DNA of 64,000 bases from Bugula neritina (Eukaryota > Bryozoa > Gymnolaemata > Cheilostomatida > Bugulidae), in contig OZ037768.1 in the NCBI GenBank assembly GCA_964035545.1, positions 15,903,375-15,967,374 of the forward strand. The letters run 5' to 3'. The translations under genes were made by a program, and so were the position numbers. The notes below the pieces were generated by a model that was not told the origin of the DNA, did not search any database, and saw only the letters and a program-made list of their open reading frames with translations. The first letter of the stretch is position 1. The number at the start of each line of letters is the position of its first letter. Below, piece by piece: positions 27,801 through 37,239 of the stretch.

Positions 27801-29948
27801 TAGTATGTTGGAACTTGATATTTTTAAGGACAGATGCAAAAGTCAAACTAATAAAATTATTATATTATATAAATTGTATTTCAGCAAAACGCAGACAGTG
27901 CATATGGTGAAAGCTCTGACAACAGCGGTGATTTGGACTATCAATTTGTTACAAAGATATCTTGTTCCAGTAACAGCCAGCTTGCTGATGATCTGGTAAA
28001 CTTTTGTGCATCACTTTGAGGATGTTTAATGAAGCATCATAACAATGAAGTCCATCACTATAATTTTTAAATTTCAAACTCAAAATTACATGCATGTATA
28101 AAGCTACTGACATTTTCTCTTGTAACTACCCTTCAACTATATTCCTTTTACATTTGTAGATGGAGGATTCTCACTCTGGAAGTATTTCAGGTCAGAAATT
28201 ATATCAAACTCTCCTCTCTCCTTCATTATCTTGTAAAATTAAACATTAAGGTTGAATTTTGTAATTTTTAATTATAAATGGGAATCAGTTGGCAACAAAT
28301 ATATGATGCTTGCAAATTTATTAATTTTGACTGCATGGCAATCAATCATTACAAAAAAGGGCTAAGAATTTCTTTAAGAATTCGGGACCATCTTTAGTTT
28401 AAGCCATTGCTATGACTAACAGCAAAAATGAAATAAGATCTTAGCTTTACTTATTTAGAAACTATATTTTAGTATGTCGCTACTTAATGAGACATAAAAA
28501 GTAAACATTGTAGCTGACTTGACGACACTTATTATATTGCAATTATATGATGTCAAGTTTCTAAAATTAGTCATATTCAATATAACTTCTATTTAAAAGT
28601 TTGAATAGAGCTACGGTCTTGAATATCTAATGTCGTGTGTGAAGTTATTCAGCACACATCTAGCATTGTTGAGAAAATGAATTTTTGAGCTTCGTAATTA
28701 TATTTGACTGAAAGTTAAAGTATGCAGGTTTGTTGTCTATCAGTGTGGACAACTTTAGAAACGAAACGGCGATTATTTTAATTTGGAAAAGCTCCTTATG
28801 ATGCTTTAGGTAATGAAAGAGAGACCTGAGATATTGCTCTCATCATCATATTTTATCTTATAGAAGAATAGTTTAAACATATAAGTATCAATATATACCC
28901 GCTTGAAGTAAACTTGATATATAGCATATTAGCATTAGCAGCTATGTTTTGATTGAAACTATTATTTTCTCACATTAAAAGCAAAGATCATATTACTGTA
29001 TATAACTATATACTCGCAATGCGTCATATTAATAAGATAAGTTTTTAGAATGAGAATGTAATTTATGTGTAACTCAGTCAATATGGCATGCTTGTAGATC
29101 TTAAGAAGGAGGGTCAGCAAACTAGAGGTACTGTCCACTCTGACGATTGCTCCTTCAACAGCGATTATTTGAAACTGGATTGTATTAGAGAAAGTAACAA
29201 CAATGAAGAAAGTACACTTCTCAGTGAGATGAAGGTATGACACTCTTTGCTTTTAAATTCTCAACAGTTACAATGAAAAGTTAAATTAATTCAATAATAT
29301 CTTATTAATAAAAAATAAAAAAGACTATATTCAAAAATGAATTTTTCTTTGAAGTTGAGAAGTTTTGGTTTTGCTTTAAACTAATACTTTTTTATGTTTC
29401 AAATTTTAGGTATTTGAACATGTTATAATGGTTAGCTAGTATATTAATTATGGTATTTGCATATTCACAAAACTTGTCCTTTTTAAAAGCCCAATACCTA
29501 TACTATACAAGTAGAAGTTTCCATGATATTAGCTCTATTTGTTTAATTGACCCCAAAATCTGTAGCAAAATATGCATCAAGCTATTAGCCTAACAACTCT
29601 AATGCTCAAACCCATAAGGTAATTACTGCAAACAATTGACCTATATTACACAGACCTGCCTCAGCACATGTAATAACTATTCTGTTCTGAGCGAGTTTAA
29701 TGTGCAGCTCTTGCATCCATTACTCTTGCTGATAATTATTAGTTTACAAACGCATTAGACTTTCTATTTAGAGAAGTTCCCAAGACTCTGGTTCTTTCTT
29801 CTACAACGACGATGGTGATGCATACTCCCTGACTCATGCTGCCAAAGCTCTTGTTTGCGACACAAACTTTTCCGGTGGTACATATGATGATTTTGAACCG
29901 CATAGTGGACTTTCGACCAAAGAAATTATTCTGGATGAGTTTTTATAA
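9660..29948 (+). CDS. Class I cytokine receptor, gp130/Domeless-like (multi-exon)
   Basis: Single-pass surface receptor, presumably signalling through JAK/STAT. Supported exons: 9660-9840, 10224-10371, 10597-10784, 11703-11820, 13317-13340, 13612-13778, 14802-14953, 16047-16225, 18540-18738, 19581-19672, 19796-20019, 22275-22438, 22649-22823, 23013-23191, 23754-23886, 24771-24861, 25163-25238, 27244-27360, 27636-27752, 27885-27995, 28160-28190, 29098-29234, 29772-29948; roughly 1,050 residues. Seen: a hydrophobic signal peptide, a C-x-W motif (VCTWD), repeated Fn3 strand patterns, a VWSDC motif typical of gp130-type Fn3 domains, one membrane helix, and a Pro-containing juxtamembrane segment. 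Exons from 22275 to the stop join in frame. Junctions 13778/14802 and 19672/19796 do not keep phase as drawn, so an exon or boundary is wrong there. Orthology to Domeless or gp130 is inferred from architecture. Confidence 0.82.
11309..11561. repeat. Foldback repeat copy B
   Basis: The left arm has units such as ATAAAAATGGCACAGGTA. The core is C-rich on the plus strand (about 11415-11443). The right arm has inverse units (TGTGCCATTATTACT, TTTTACC) up to a CCCGACAC end. It lies in the receptor intron between 10784 and 11703. Its orientation is opposite to copy A, judged by which strand of the core is G-rich. Confidence 0.7.
11703..11820 (+). CDS. Receptor exon with cytokine-binding C-x-W motif
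   Basis: It encodes a segment with Cys in FQCIV, the CTW of VCTWD, and Cys in YTVCFG. This is the Cys spacing of the first half of a class I cytokine receptor module. It is flanked by an AG acceptor at 11701-11702 and a GTAAGT donor, and joins the previous exon in phase. Confidence 0.75.
12990..13055. repeat. Perfect 30-bp inverted repeat with 6-nt loop
   Basis: Arms 12990-13019 and 13026-13055 are exact reverse complements; the loop is 13020-13025. It starts GTTGTATAACTAAG and ends in the inverse. It lies in the receptor intron 11821-13316. It could be a very short TIR element, a hairpin RNA precursor, or a recent palindromic duplication. No target duplication is obvious. Confidence 0.85.
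13317..13340 (+). CDS. Candidate 24-nt microexon of the receptor
   Basis: It has acceptor TTACAG and donor GTAAAG. It keeps the reading frame between 11820 and 13612, adding eight residues (about VYVPPDQT). The two flanking exons also join in phase without it, so it may be optional or spurious. Confidence 0.4.
19162..19408. repeat. Foldback repeat copy C
   Basis: The left arm has GGTAAAAATGGTGCC and GTAAAAATGGCACA. The plus-strand C-rich core (about 19250-19325) includes telomere-like CCCTAAACCTAAACTCCCC. The right arm has GCCATTTTTACC and GCTATTTTTACC units. It lies between receptor exons 18540-18738 and 19581-19672. Confidence 0.7.
20040..20180. repeat. AT-rich cryptic simple sequence
   Basis: Irregular ATAATATAA and CATGATATA words. 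They continue at 21475-21680 on the other side of the TIR element, as if the element had inserted into a single AT-rich tract. Confidence 0.5.
20181..21470. mobile_element. TIR element with GTGGGG..AGTT(G/A)AAC ends
   Basis: The left end (20181-20203) reads GGGAAGAGTGGGGCTAGTT. The right end (about 21446-21470) is its imperfect inverse (reverse complement GGGGAGAATGGGGTTAGTTG). Inside are a duplicated 22-bp unit containing GTTGAACCACCCTGTGTGG (about 20370-20415) and a further inverse end-like stretch at 21070-21115. No transposase is seen. The superfamily is unassigned because the target duplication is masked by AT-rich flanks. Confidence 0.55.
22275..22823 (+). CDS. Receptor Fn3 exons with VWSDC motif
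   Basis: Exons 22275-22438 and 22649-22823 join in phase 0. The first gives B and C strands (AVIDWTA, YTLFWC). The second gives F and G strands (YYKFGVAVVQDG, SGIVWSDC). A VWSDC-type ending is the divergent WSXWS-like signature seen in gp130/LIFR-type Fn3 domains. Confidence 0.75.
24771..25238 (+). CDS. Receptor transmembrane and juxtamembrane exons
   Basis: Exon 24771-24861 encodes a membrane helix (IGWILGPIAAAIGIIIISFT) ending in a basic stop-transfer YIKR. Exon 25163-25238 continues with a Lys/Arg-rich segment and then PATVAPAIKD, a Pro-spaced juxtamembrane stretch compatible with a box 1 JAK-docking motif. The box 1 assignment is inference. Confidence 0.75.
25914..26873. mobile_element. 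Candidate TIR element with GGCACAATGGGCCA repeats
   Basis: The outer ends are similar and inverted: GTAGGGATAACAGG near 25914, and CCTGTTACCCCTAT near 26858-26873. Inside, GGCACAATGGGCCA (25929-25942) has an exact inverse at 26101-26114, and a diverged copy (GTGGCCCACTGTGCCCC) lies near 26490-26508. There is no coding capacity beyond chance frames. It lies in the receptor intron 25239-27243. Confidence 0.5.
27244..29948 (+). CDS. Receptor cytoplasmic tail exons
   Basis: Six exons, all joining in frame, encode a Ser/Asp/Asn-rich tail with several tyrosines (YSEL, YQFV, YLKL, YNDD, YSLT, YDDF). No YxxQ STAT3-type site is seen. The stop is the TAA at 29946-29948. Confidence 0.7.
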
Positions 29949-30490
29949 CTTGAGATAATGTGATGACTACTAGTTGCTGACAATCATATCAATGGCTGTA
30001 GAAACTTTGTTCAAACAGAATATGATATCTTGTAATATAATATTATACCATACTGTAACAATCTGATAGACATATTACTCCTTTTTATACAAACAGTCTT
30101 TTTGGGACAATTGAAGTGCTTTTTAAAAGAAATGTGTTTAGAGTCTTTAAATACTGTAACAATTTTTACCATCACAGCATAACATACTTTGTTGCTGTTT
30201 AAGTAGACTTGTTGTCTTGTAGCCATGGTAGCTTGGGTGTCTCCATGGTAACCCATTCATCAGCGAAACGCCTCTGTTCTCACCACATTACTTGAGTAGT
30301 GATCTTGTTGCCTCTAATATTATTGTTAAACGACAAGCCCTTTTCTTTACAGTTGAAGCTTTTCATGTTGATGCTGAAGTAGCATTACTTTTGCTAATGT
30401 CCCAATACTTTTACTGGTGTACTGGTTTATTAAATAACCGTTTCTAAAAATCTTGTAATATTTTATACCGTACTTTTTATACAAAAATAT

Positions 30491-30496
30491 AATAAA
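30491..30496 (+). terminator. Candidate polyadenylation signal of the receptor gene
   Basis: An AATAAA lies about 540 bases after the stop codon, in an AT-rich 3' region. The cleavage site cannot be fixed from sequence. Confidence 0.4.
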
Positions 30497-33400
30497 TGCA
30501 CCACATAACATGGTTCATAGTATAAAGCCCGCATGCACATAAGCATAACTACATGCATTTTTGTACCAGCATTGCATGTATATGAAATGGCATCAATACT
30601 ACATGCATTTAATAATCTATGCAATGAGTAACAGTATTTCTAATCTATTTTTACTTTACCATGCTATATATTGGCCTGTTTTTATTGCACAAAATATCCT
30701 TTACCATTATAAAATAAACTTACTGCATGCTTACTATTTACATATAAAACACCATAATATAATATAATATTAGTCTCCCGTTACTGCAGGCATAATCAAT
30801 AGTAATCTATTATGAATATTTTTGCACTTGTTTTCAGTTATACTATTAAAAATTTACATGACTTTATATTATATGAGAATATTGCAATGTTGAGTGAAAA
30901 GATGTGAGTTTAACACACAATTTAATGTATGTGAATTAGGAGTTCTCTATTCTAAGGATTGCATTAGTCAGTAGATAATACATAGTTGTTTCTAAATCAT
31001 GTTATTCTATATGAAAATAAAATATATAGGTAAAATATTGGGGACACAAAATTAAAGTAACTTTCGACACCAAACTACACTGACATGTTCAGAAACAATT
31101 AATTTCTCTAGAATGTTCATGAAAAAATAAACATGAATGTCATTTTATAAAAAGCATTACAAGAACATAAGATTTATAAGAAATTCTAAAACTTGCTTTG
31201 AGTTAAAATAAATGCTTATATTTGAAACTAAATTTTTCAAAACACCAACTTTCTGTTAGTTAGAATTAATGCTTGACACCATTATAGACACCTGCAATGA
31301 TGTTTTTTAAATCAAATGTGAATATAGGGATATAATATATAATAGCTATAATATATGTATGATAGAAATATAATTATAATATACAATCACAATATACAGT
31401 ATGTAGTATATGCTAGCAATACAATATACATTAGCAACATAATATGCAATGATAGCATATAGTGTATGATGATATGCTAGCAGTATAATATGTATATATG
31501 CTGGCAATAAAATATTATATATACATCACTTAAGAAAAGTTTTACCAATACAATTGCATGATAATACATCTATATGCATTTTAGAGTACGCAGATCAAGT
31601 GTTTGAAGGTGCAGACATAGGACTATTAACATAAGCATATGCAGCCACCATAGTGACAGGGTATGTGGTGGTGAGTTATAGATAGCTAGTATCTTTCAAC
31701 TGGTTAATCGTCTTCTCTTGGAAATCATTTATTTCAGCAGCTACTCAATTTAAAGCCATTCCGGAGCAATGGTGTATTTTCCAACTTGAAGCTTATAGGG
31801 CTGAATCAACTTATAATTTTAACCAGCAGTGAAATAAATCATGTATATAATAATTAAAAATAATTCATATGATGTATAATAAATACACTTGATGCAACAA
31901 AAACTTTACTGAGAATGTGGCTCTTTATAAATCTGTATAAGGCATTTGACAATAGGTAGTGTCTGCGTCTATAATGACTTATTGTGGATAAAAACATATA
32001 TCATATGAATTATTTGTTAGCACTCGTGTATGTATAAAGCCATAATTAAGTAAAATTCTTTCAAAAGTAGACCAACTGCCTCTAACCTGCTTTGTGCACA
32101 AAACTCTACATACAGGTTCAATTGTTATGATTTATATTAGAAATACTAGTTCAGCTATATTTTTCTCTTTGAATAATTAAATAAATGATCATCAGTACTA
32201 CATAGTATCCATTTAAAAATAATTACTCAAACTTGCTTCATGTCAGACAAGAAGACTTTACAAGAGTGTAACTCTAAAGTTAAGGTTTTATTTGTTTAAG
32301 TTGCTTGAAATTGAATAATAAACCGTTTCTTTTCAATGTAGGTATATTTGTATATTCAGTATACTCACATTAAATATGAGGGGTGTTAGGTGCAGTTTTA
32401 TATAACTGATAGAAAGAAGAATTTCAGCTTTCAGTTTTAACATTTTACTAATAAACTATATTACAGCTATTAACAAGATTCATAGAAAACATGCTTGGAA
32501 AATAATCACAGATATACATATTTTGATACATTTATAGATGTTTTAATCACATTATAATTAACTTATTATGTATGCATTATTAAATGCAGCATACATCATA
32601 AATGTTGTAATTATGAATCAAAACATCAACATGCTTAATTTGTAGCAAACACATGACAAAATAACATAACTATAGGTAAAATATTTTAAACATGTACAGG
32701 GTTTACATAGCATATAGATGAAAAATGAATGAGTTTTAAATCATATGCTCAGACTGTAGTATTACGGGTCTGCAGTGATTAGAGTTATGATATCATGATT
32801 TTTAGTGCAGCTGGAAAGCTCTGTGATGGCTGTAAACTGAATGCACAGGTGAAAAGCTGAGGACTTATAGTTCTAGTGTAAACTTAGTAAGTTGGGCTCA
32901 TCTTACACAGACATTTAGCATCTAAAGCATTAGTAATTTGAAATGTTCTTATAATACCAATTGACTGCAGAATTCCGTATAGTACAGAAATTTTATATGC
33001 CCACCTAAAATAGAACGTGCAAATACAGCGTTGTTAAAAAATAACCAATCTAGCATTATGTAGTTTAAACTTCGTGTGTAAAAATATTGCTTTCAAATAA
33101 TTGCAGTGTGTCTGAAAATGCTAATACTCTCGAAAACCCAATCACAAAAATTTATAAACTTGAGCAATTGTATAATATAATGTATCACAATTCAGTTTCA
33201 TTTTGCTATAAGTTACATAAATCTTCATATTAAAAATGTAGGCTGAAAGCTTCGAGTAGATGATACAATATTTATACTACAAGGTTGTAATTGTGACAAC
33301 AATGTGAATAGTTGAGTGACAAGTGTATTGTTTTAATATTAATGCAGTTGTAAAGCAAAACTTTGTAACAGAAAATGAGCCAAGGACAAAAAGATACACA

Positions 33401-33880
33401 GATAGAATGCTGTTGAACAAAAAAAGGAAGAAGCAAAAAGTACCGATGTATGCATATCACAGATTAGGTCTTCTGCCAGGCAACCAAGCATGTGGGACTG
33501 CATTTCACACAGTGATGTGACTGTCTGGTGGTGGCTAGATTTCTTAGCAGCATTAGTTCTGGATTTGCCTTAAATAATGATACTGCAGTTCTACCTATAG
33601 CTAGTTTATGGGGAATTTAAGCTACTCTTTAAATCTTAGCAGTATCAAAGCAAATGACAAGCAATTTTTGCAGCATTGACTGCAAAGTTTGGCCACCTTG
33701 CTTCCATAGTTCTGTAGGCATACTATTAATTCCAGCAGCTTTTCCTATTTCAACGGATTGGTGACTTTTACAGTTTCTTCCATTTGTTGCGAGTGAGTCC
33801 AAGTGTCATTGCACGGAGCTTTGGGATATGTTGAGAATGGCTTCATCGCGCTTAATAATATAATACTAAAATTAATAACA
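30497..33880. other. Intergenic DNA
   Basis: No gene seen. Around 31310-31530 there is a run of variants on ATATAATATGC / GCTAGCAATA, a cryptic AT repeat. Open frames are short. Confidence 0.5.
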
Positions 33881-34132
33881 GGCCACGCAGTCCATTCTCC
33901 ATAGTATATTTTATTGCCGACGTCTCATTGGATATGCACCTAAATACAAACGCAACCTTTGACCCACACGGATGGTCGCACAAGTACATCACCCTATGCA
34001 TTCAACAGTGTATGAATAACGCTCGCCCTATTTCACGCAGCCGTCATCCCTAATTTGTGCCGACTAGTAAGCAAGCCATTGTGTTTTTCTTACATAATTT
34101 ATAGCTCAAGTTAAGAAACCTTAACGGACGAG
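33881..34132 (+). promoter_or_regulatory. Possible promoter and non-coding 5' exon of the 77-residue gene
   Basis: Local GC content rises (33890-34060). A plausible donor (GACGAG then GTTAGTAG) ends a segment at 34132. The downstream coding exon begins at an acceptor (TTTGTAG, exon from 36512), so a 5' exon must exist upstream. This is the best-looking candidate, but it is unproven. Confidence 0.25.
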
Positions 34133-36214
34133 GTTAGTAGGCAAATATTGCTATTTATTTTGCATCAAATATTCATATAAATAGTTTTCTGTGCTTTTGA
34201 ATGTTCAATTTTTCAAATGGTTAATTTACTTTTAGTCTTAATCTTATGTTTATGCTCTCATTCTAACGTGGGCTATGTGAACACTGCTCAGTGATTGAGC
34301 TTGATATTTAGACTGTATTGAAATCAGGACAATCGCAGTGTTTTGTTTGAGTTCCTAACATAATGGTAGTGATACTGATAAAACAACTATGATAGAAACA
34401 TAAGGGTTGGAGCAGGCAATAGCAGTGTAAACTTAAAGTAGACTCGGCCCCACACTTTTATGTTCTAAAATGTGGTGAATACTGGTTGCATAGGAAAAGT
34501 CTTATATAAGCGTGTGTTAACAGGTAACTCTTCCCATCTTGTAAACCTAAGCTAAAAATATACCTGCAGTATGAGTACGTGATGTCAGGATGTGAACCTG
34601 CAGTGGGGGAATTATTATTATATAATCATAAAAAGTATGTATAGTTTATTGAAAAGGTAAAGGTTGATTCTATGTACAGAGTGTTTTAGTTGACATATGA
34701 CTAACTACAGTTGACTAGTTACTATCAGAACACTTGAGTTACGTTATCTTGACGTCAGTTGCTAGTCATTTTAACACATGTAAAGGCCATTGTTGCTAAT
34801 GTTAACATTTTGTCAAAACATCACGTCTCTTTATTGGAATTATTATACAGAAAAACACTTATAGAAGTTACACATTAGGTTGAATTATTTGATAATAGGT
34901 GTGTTACAACTTGCACTACTTATTGATACCTACATCAACTTGGATAGAAATAAGAGTTGGCACTAGTTACTAAAATTATTGTATCTACTAAAGTAAAGCT
35001 AAAGGTACCAAAAGCAACTGAAAGGTGAGGATTTCATTCTAAGTTCACACAGTGCAGTAGATGGTAATACTGCAGAAGCTTCCCTTTAGATAAATTTATC
35101 TCACCCACTGTGCTACTTATCAAGATTCACCATCAAGTCATACAGGCATATTAGTGATAAGCAGCAGTGCCCGGCTCGGTCTATATTATAACTAGTTACT
35201 AGTATAAGATAGGATCACAATCATGATAATATTGCACATTAATACTGCAGTTTTAGACCATACTGCTGGTATGCACAGCTCATTAGGCAAGTTGACCTAT
35301 TTACTCGAGTTACTTTATTAGCTGGTTATTGCCTAGAATGAGGCTACTCTGCTCAACAAGTTTAAGTTACCATCAACCAAGAATATCAGATAATTTTAAG
35401 CATTTCCTGCAATAAAGTAAATTCAGTTTATTAAACGTATCACTATCCTGACTCATGGTGAGGGGATGGGACATATTCATCTTCCTGTCTGCCAAACCAA
35501 TACCCACCAATGTTTCAAATAAAGCTATGTCAAAACTGCTATAGTGACACATAAATTGTATGCAGTAGGGCGGTGCAACTGGTGACTAATACCATCCTTA
35601 GTGATGATGAGCAGTCATATGATGAACCACTGGACTGTTGCTCAACAACACATTCATGTAGTTGAGATAACATATTAGCATATCCATAGTCACTGCCCTA
35701 ATCTACTAGATACTATTGTACTACCCATACTAAATGCAAACACTATTATAACTGTTGGCATTGGTGGTACTTACACTTACACAAACCAATTTATAGAAGA
35801 TAATGTTATTCTGCTGTACTGGACTGTGAAGTATTTAATTTGTAAACTGTGTTGACGCAGTCATAAAAACTGGTGAGCATTGGTTAGCATATTCTTATTC
35901 TATAACAAATAGTTCATATTTCACTCTTCAAGTATTCTTGAATTTTGGTTTAATTTTTGTCAATTCTAAGACTCAAGAAATGAGCTGCAAGCATTGAGAA
36001 GTCTACCGAATATCTGTGTAAGGAGTTGCCTTATAGATAAGAATGAAGTGCACAATTATTCTAGCAAACTCAGCTCATTATTCCATGGTCTGTGCATGTG
36101 TACATCATAGTCATGTAATGAGTTTACTAGCTCCGGATTTACACAATAATTTATATATAAATATATCTTTACAGCTAGCAATTTAATTATGAATAGGTAT
36201 ACGAGAAACATTTT

Positions 36215-36290
36215 GCTTTTGTTACTTTATTAATCAAAGTAAACTGATATTTCGGACACTACTGTGTCCATCTTCAAAGTAGTACAATGA
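36215..36290. repeat. Fragment resembling a dispersed retroelement end
   Basis: It contains GGACACTACTGTGTCC, which has 6-bp inverted arms. On the minus strand it reads GAAGATGGACACAGTAGTGT followed by CCGAAATATCAG. A 'GAAGA.GG.CAC..(GT)G.CCGAAA' string is one I associate with dispersed invertebrate retroelement 3' regions; this is from memory and unverified. Confidence 0.25.
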
Positions 36291-36522
36291 ATGAGCGAAA
36301 ATTCAAAGTCTCAACATTACGTTAAAACTCTATGCATGGCATAAAGTACAATATTTCCAGGTGCTTCAAAAGTTGTACTGCTGTATTGTATGCTTGGTGA
36401 ATCAAAAGACTTCAATTTTTTATCAGTTGATAGCAGTCTACAAGCTTGATTTCAAGACAGTTGATTTTATTTAGATGTAACAATGTTGAAATTTTGGGAA
36501 TTTCTTTGTAGAGTGATTTAAG

Positions 36523-36756
36523 ATGGGTAAAGGAGGTGCCAACCTATGTCCAGGACTACTGTGGTCGATTTTGTGGTTTATTGCCCTACTCCTGGCTTGG
36601 TGGTTTGCTTTCATCATGGCATGGTTCTATGTCTTCTTTATACCATTTACTGTCTGTATATCTCCATGTAAAGATATATGTGAAGCTCTGTTGAAACTAG
36701 TGCAACTACCTCTAACCTGCGCGGAGAACATGGTAGCCATGAAAGCCATGTGCTGA
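36523..36756 (+). CDS. Small hydrophobic Cys-rich protein, function unknown
   Basis: A 77-residue protein in a single coding exon. The ATG lies 11 bases after an acceptor (AG at 36510-36511). After MGKGGANLCPG comes a continuous hydrophobic, Trp-rich stretch (about residues 12-46, long enough for one long or two short membrane passes), then CISPCKDICEALLKLVQLPL and a C-terminal AENMVAMKAMC. The N-terminal MGKGG could be N-myristoylated (Gly2), and several Cys could be palmitoylated or disulfide-bonded. I do not recognise a named family. The codon-like regularity, a good start, the splice acceptor and a downstream AATAAA (37217) argue that it is real. It is isolated between the receptor and MBTPS1. 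Confidence 0.7.
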   Translation: MGKGGANLCPGLLWSILWFIALLLAWWFAFIMAWFYVFFIPFTVCISPCKDICEALLKLVQLPLTCAENMVAMKAMC

Positions 36757-37216
36757 TAACTTCATCAAGTCCATGTATCAATCCTGATTTATAGAATGTT
36801 ATATGCAATTAATCCCACACCACAAGTCTCTATCTATTAACTGTACATTCAGTTGGACAATTTGACAGGATAATGTAGTTTGTCTTATGAAATGTCTATG
36901 AAAGGCAATCTTTATCAATCCCTAATAATACATTTGACTTGTACACTTTTTAGTTTAATTTATGCATGCAGTTGTGATTAAATATTAGATTTTTATATGA
37001 GACATGAAAGCAATATATTTATGAACTTTTTCATACATGCTGTTTGATGTAATTTTCTGTTTGATGTAATTTTGATTGTTCGCCCTGTGGAATTGACCGG
37101 TTTGTGATTTTATATGGTCTAATTACATCATTTATTGTTTCACTATGTTTCCTGTACAATGTTATATTGAAAAAAAACTTTTAAAATTGTTTTAGCTATT
37201 TTTATCAAATTTACAA

Positions 37217-37222
37217 AATAAA
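37217..37222 (+). terminator. Candidate polyadenylation signal of the 77-residue gene
   Basis: AATAAA about 460 bases after the stop at 36756, in an AT-rich 3' region. Confidence 0.4.
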
Positions 37223-37239
37223 ACATTGCTGCATTAAGG

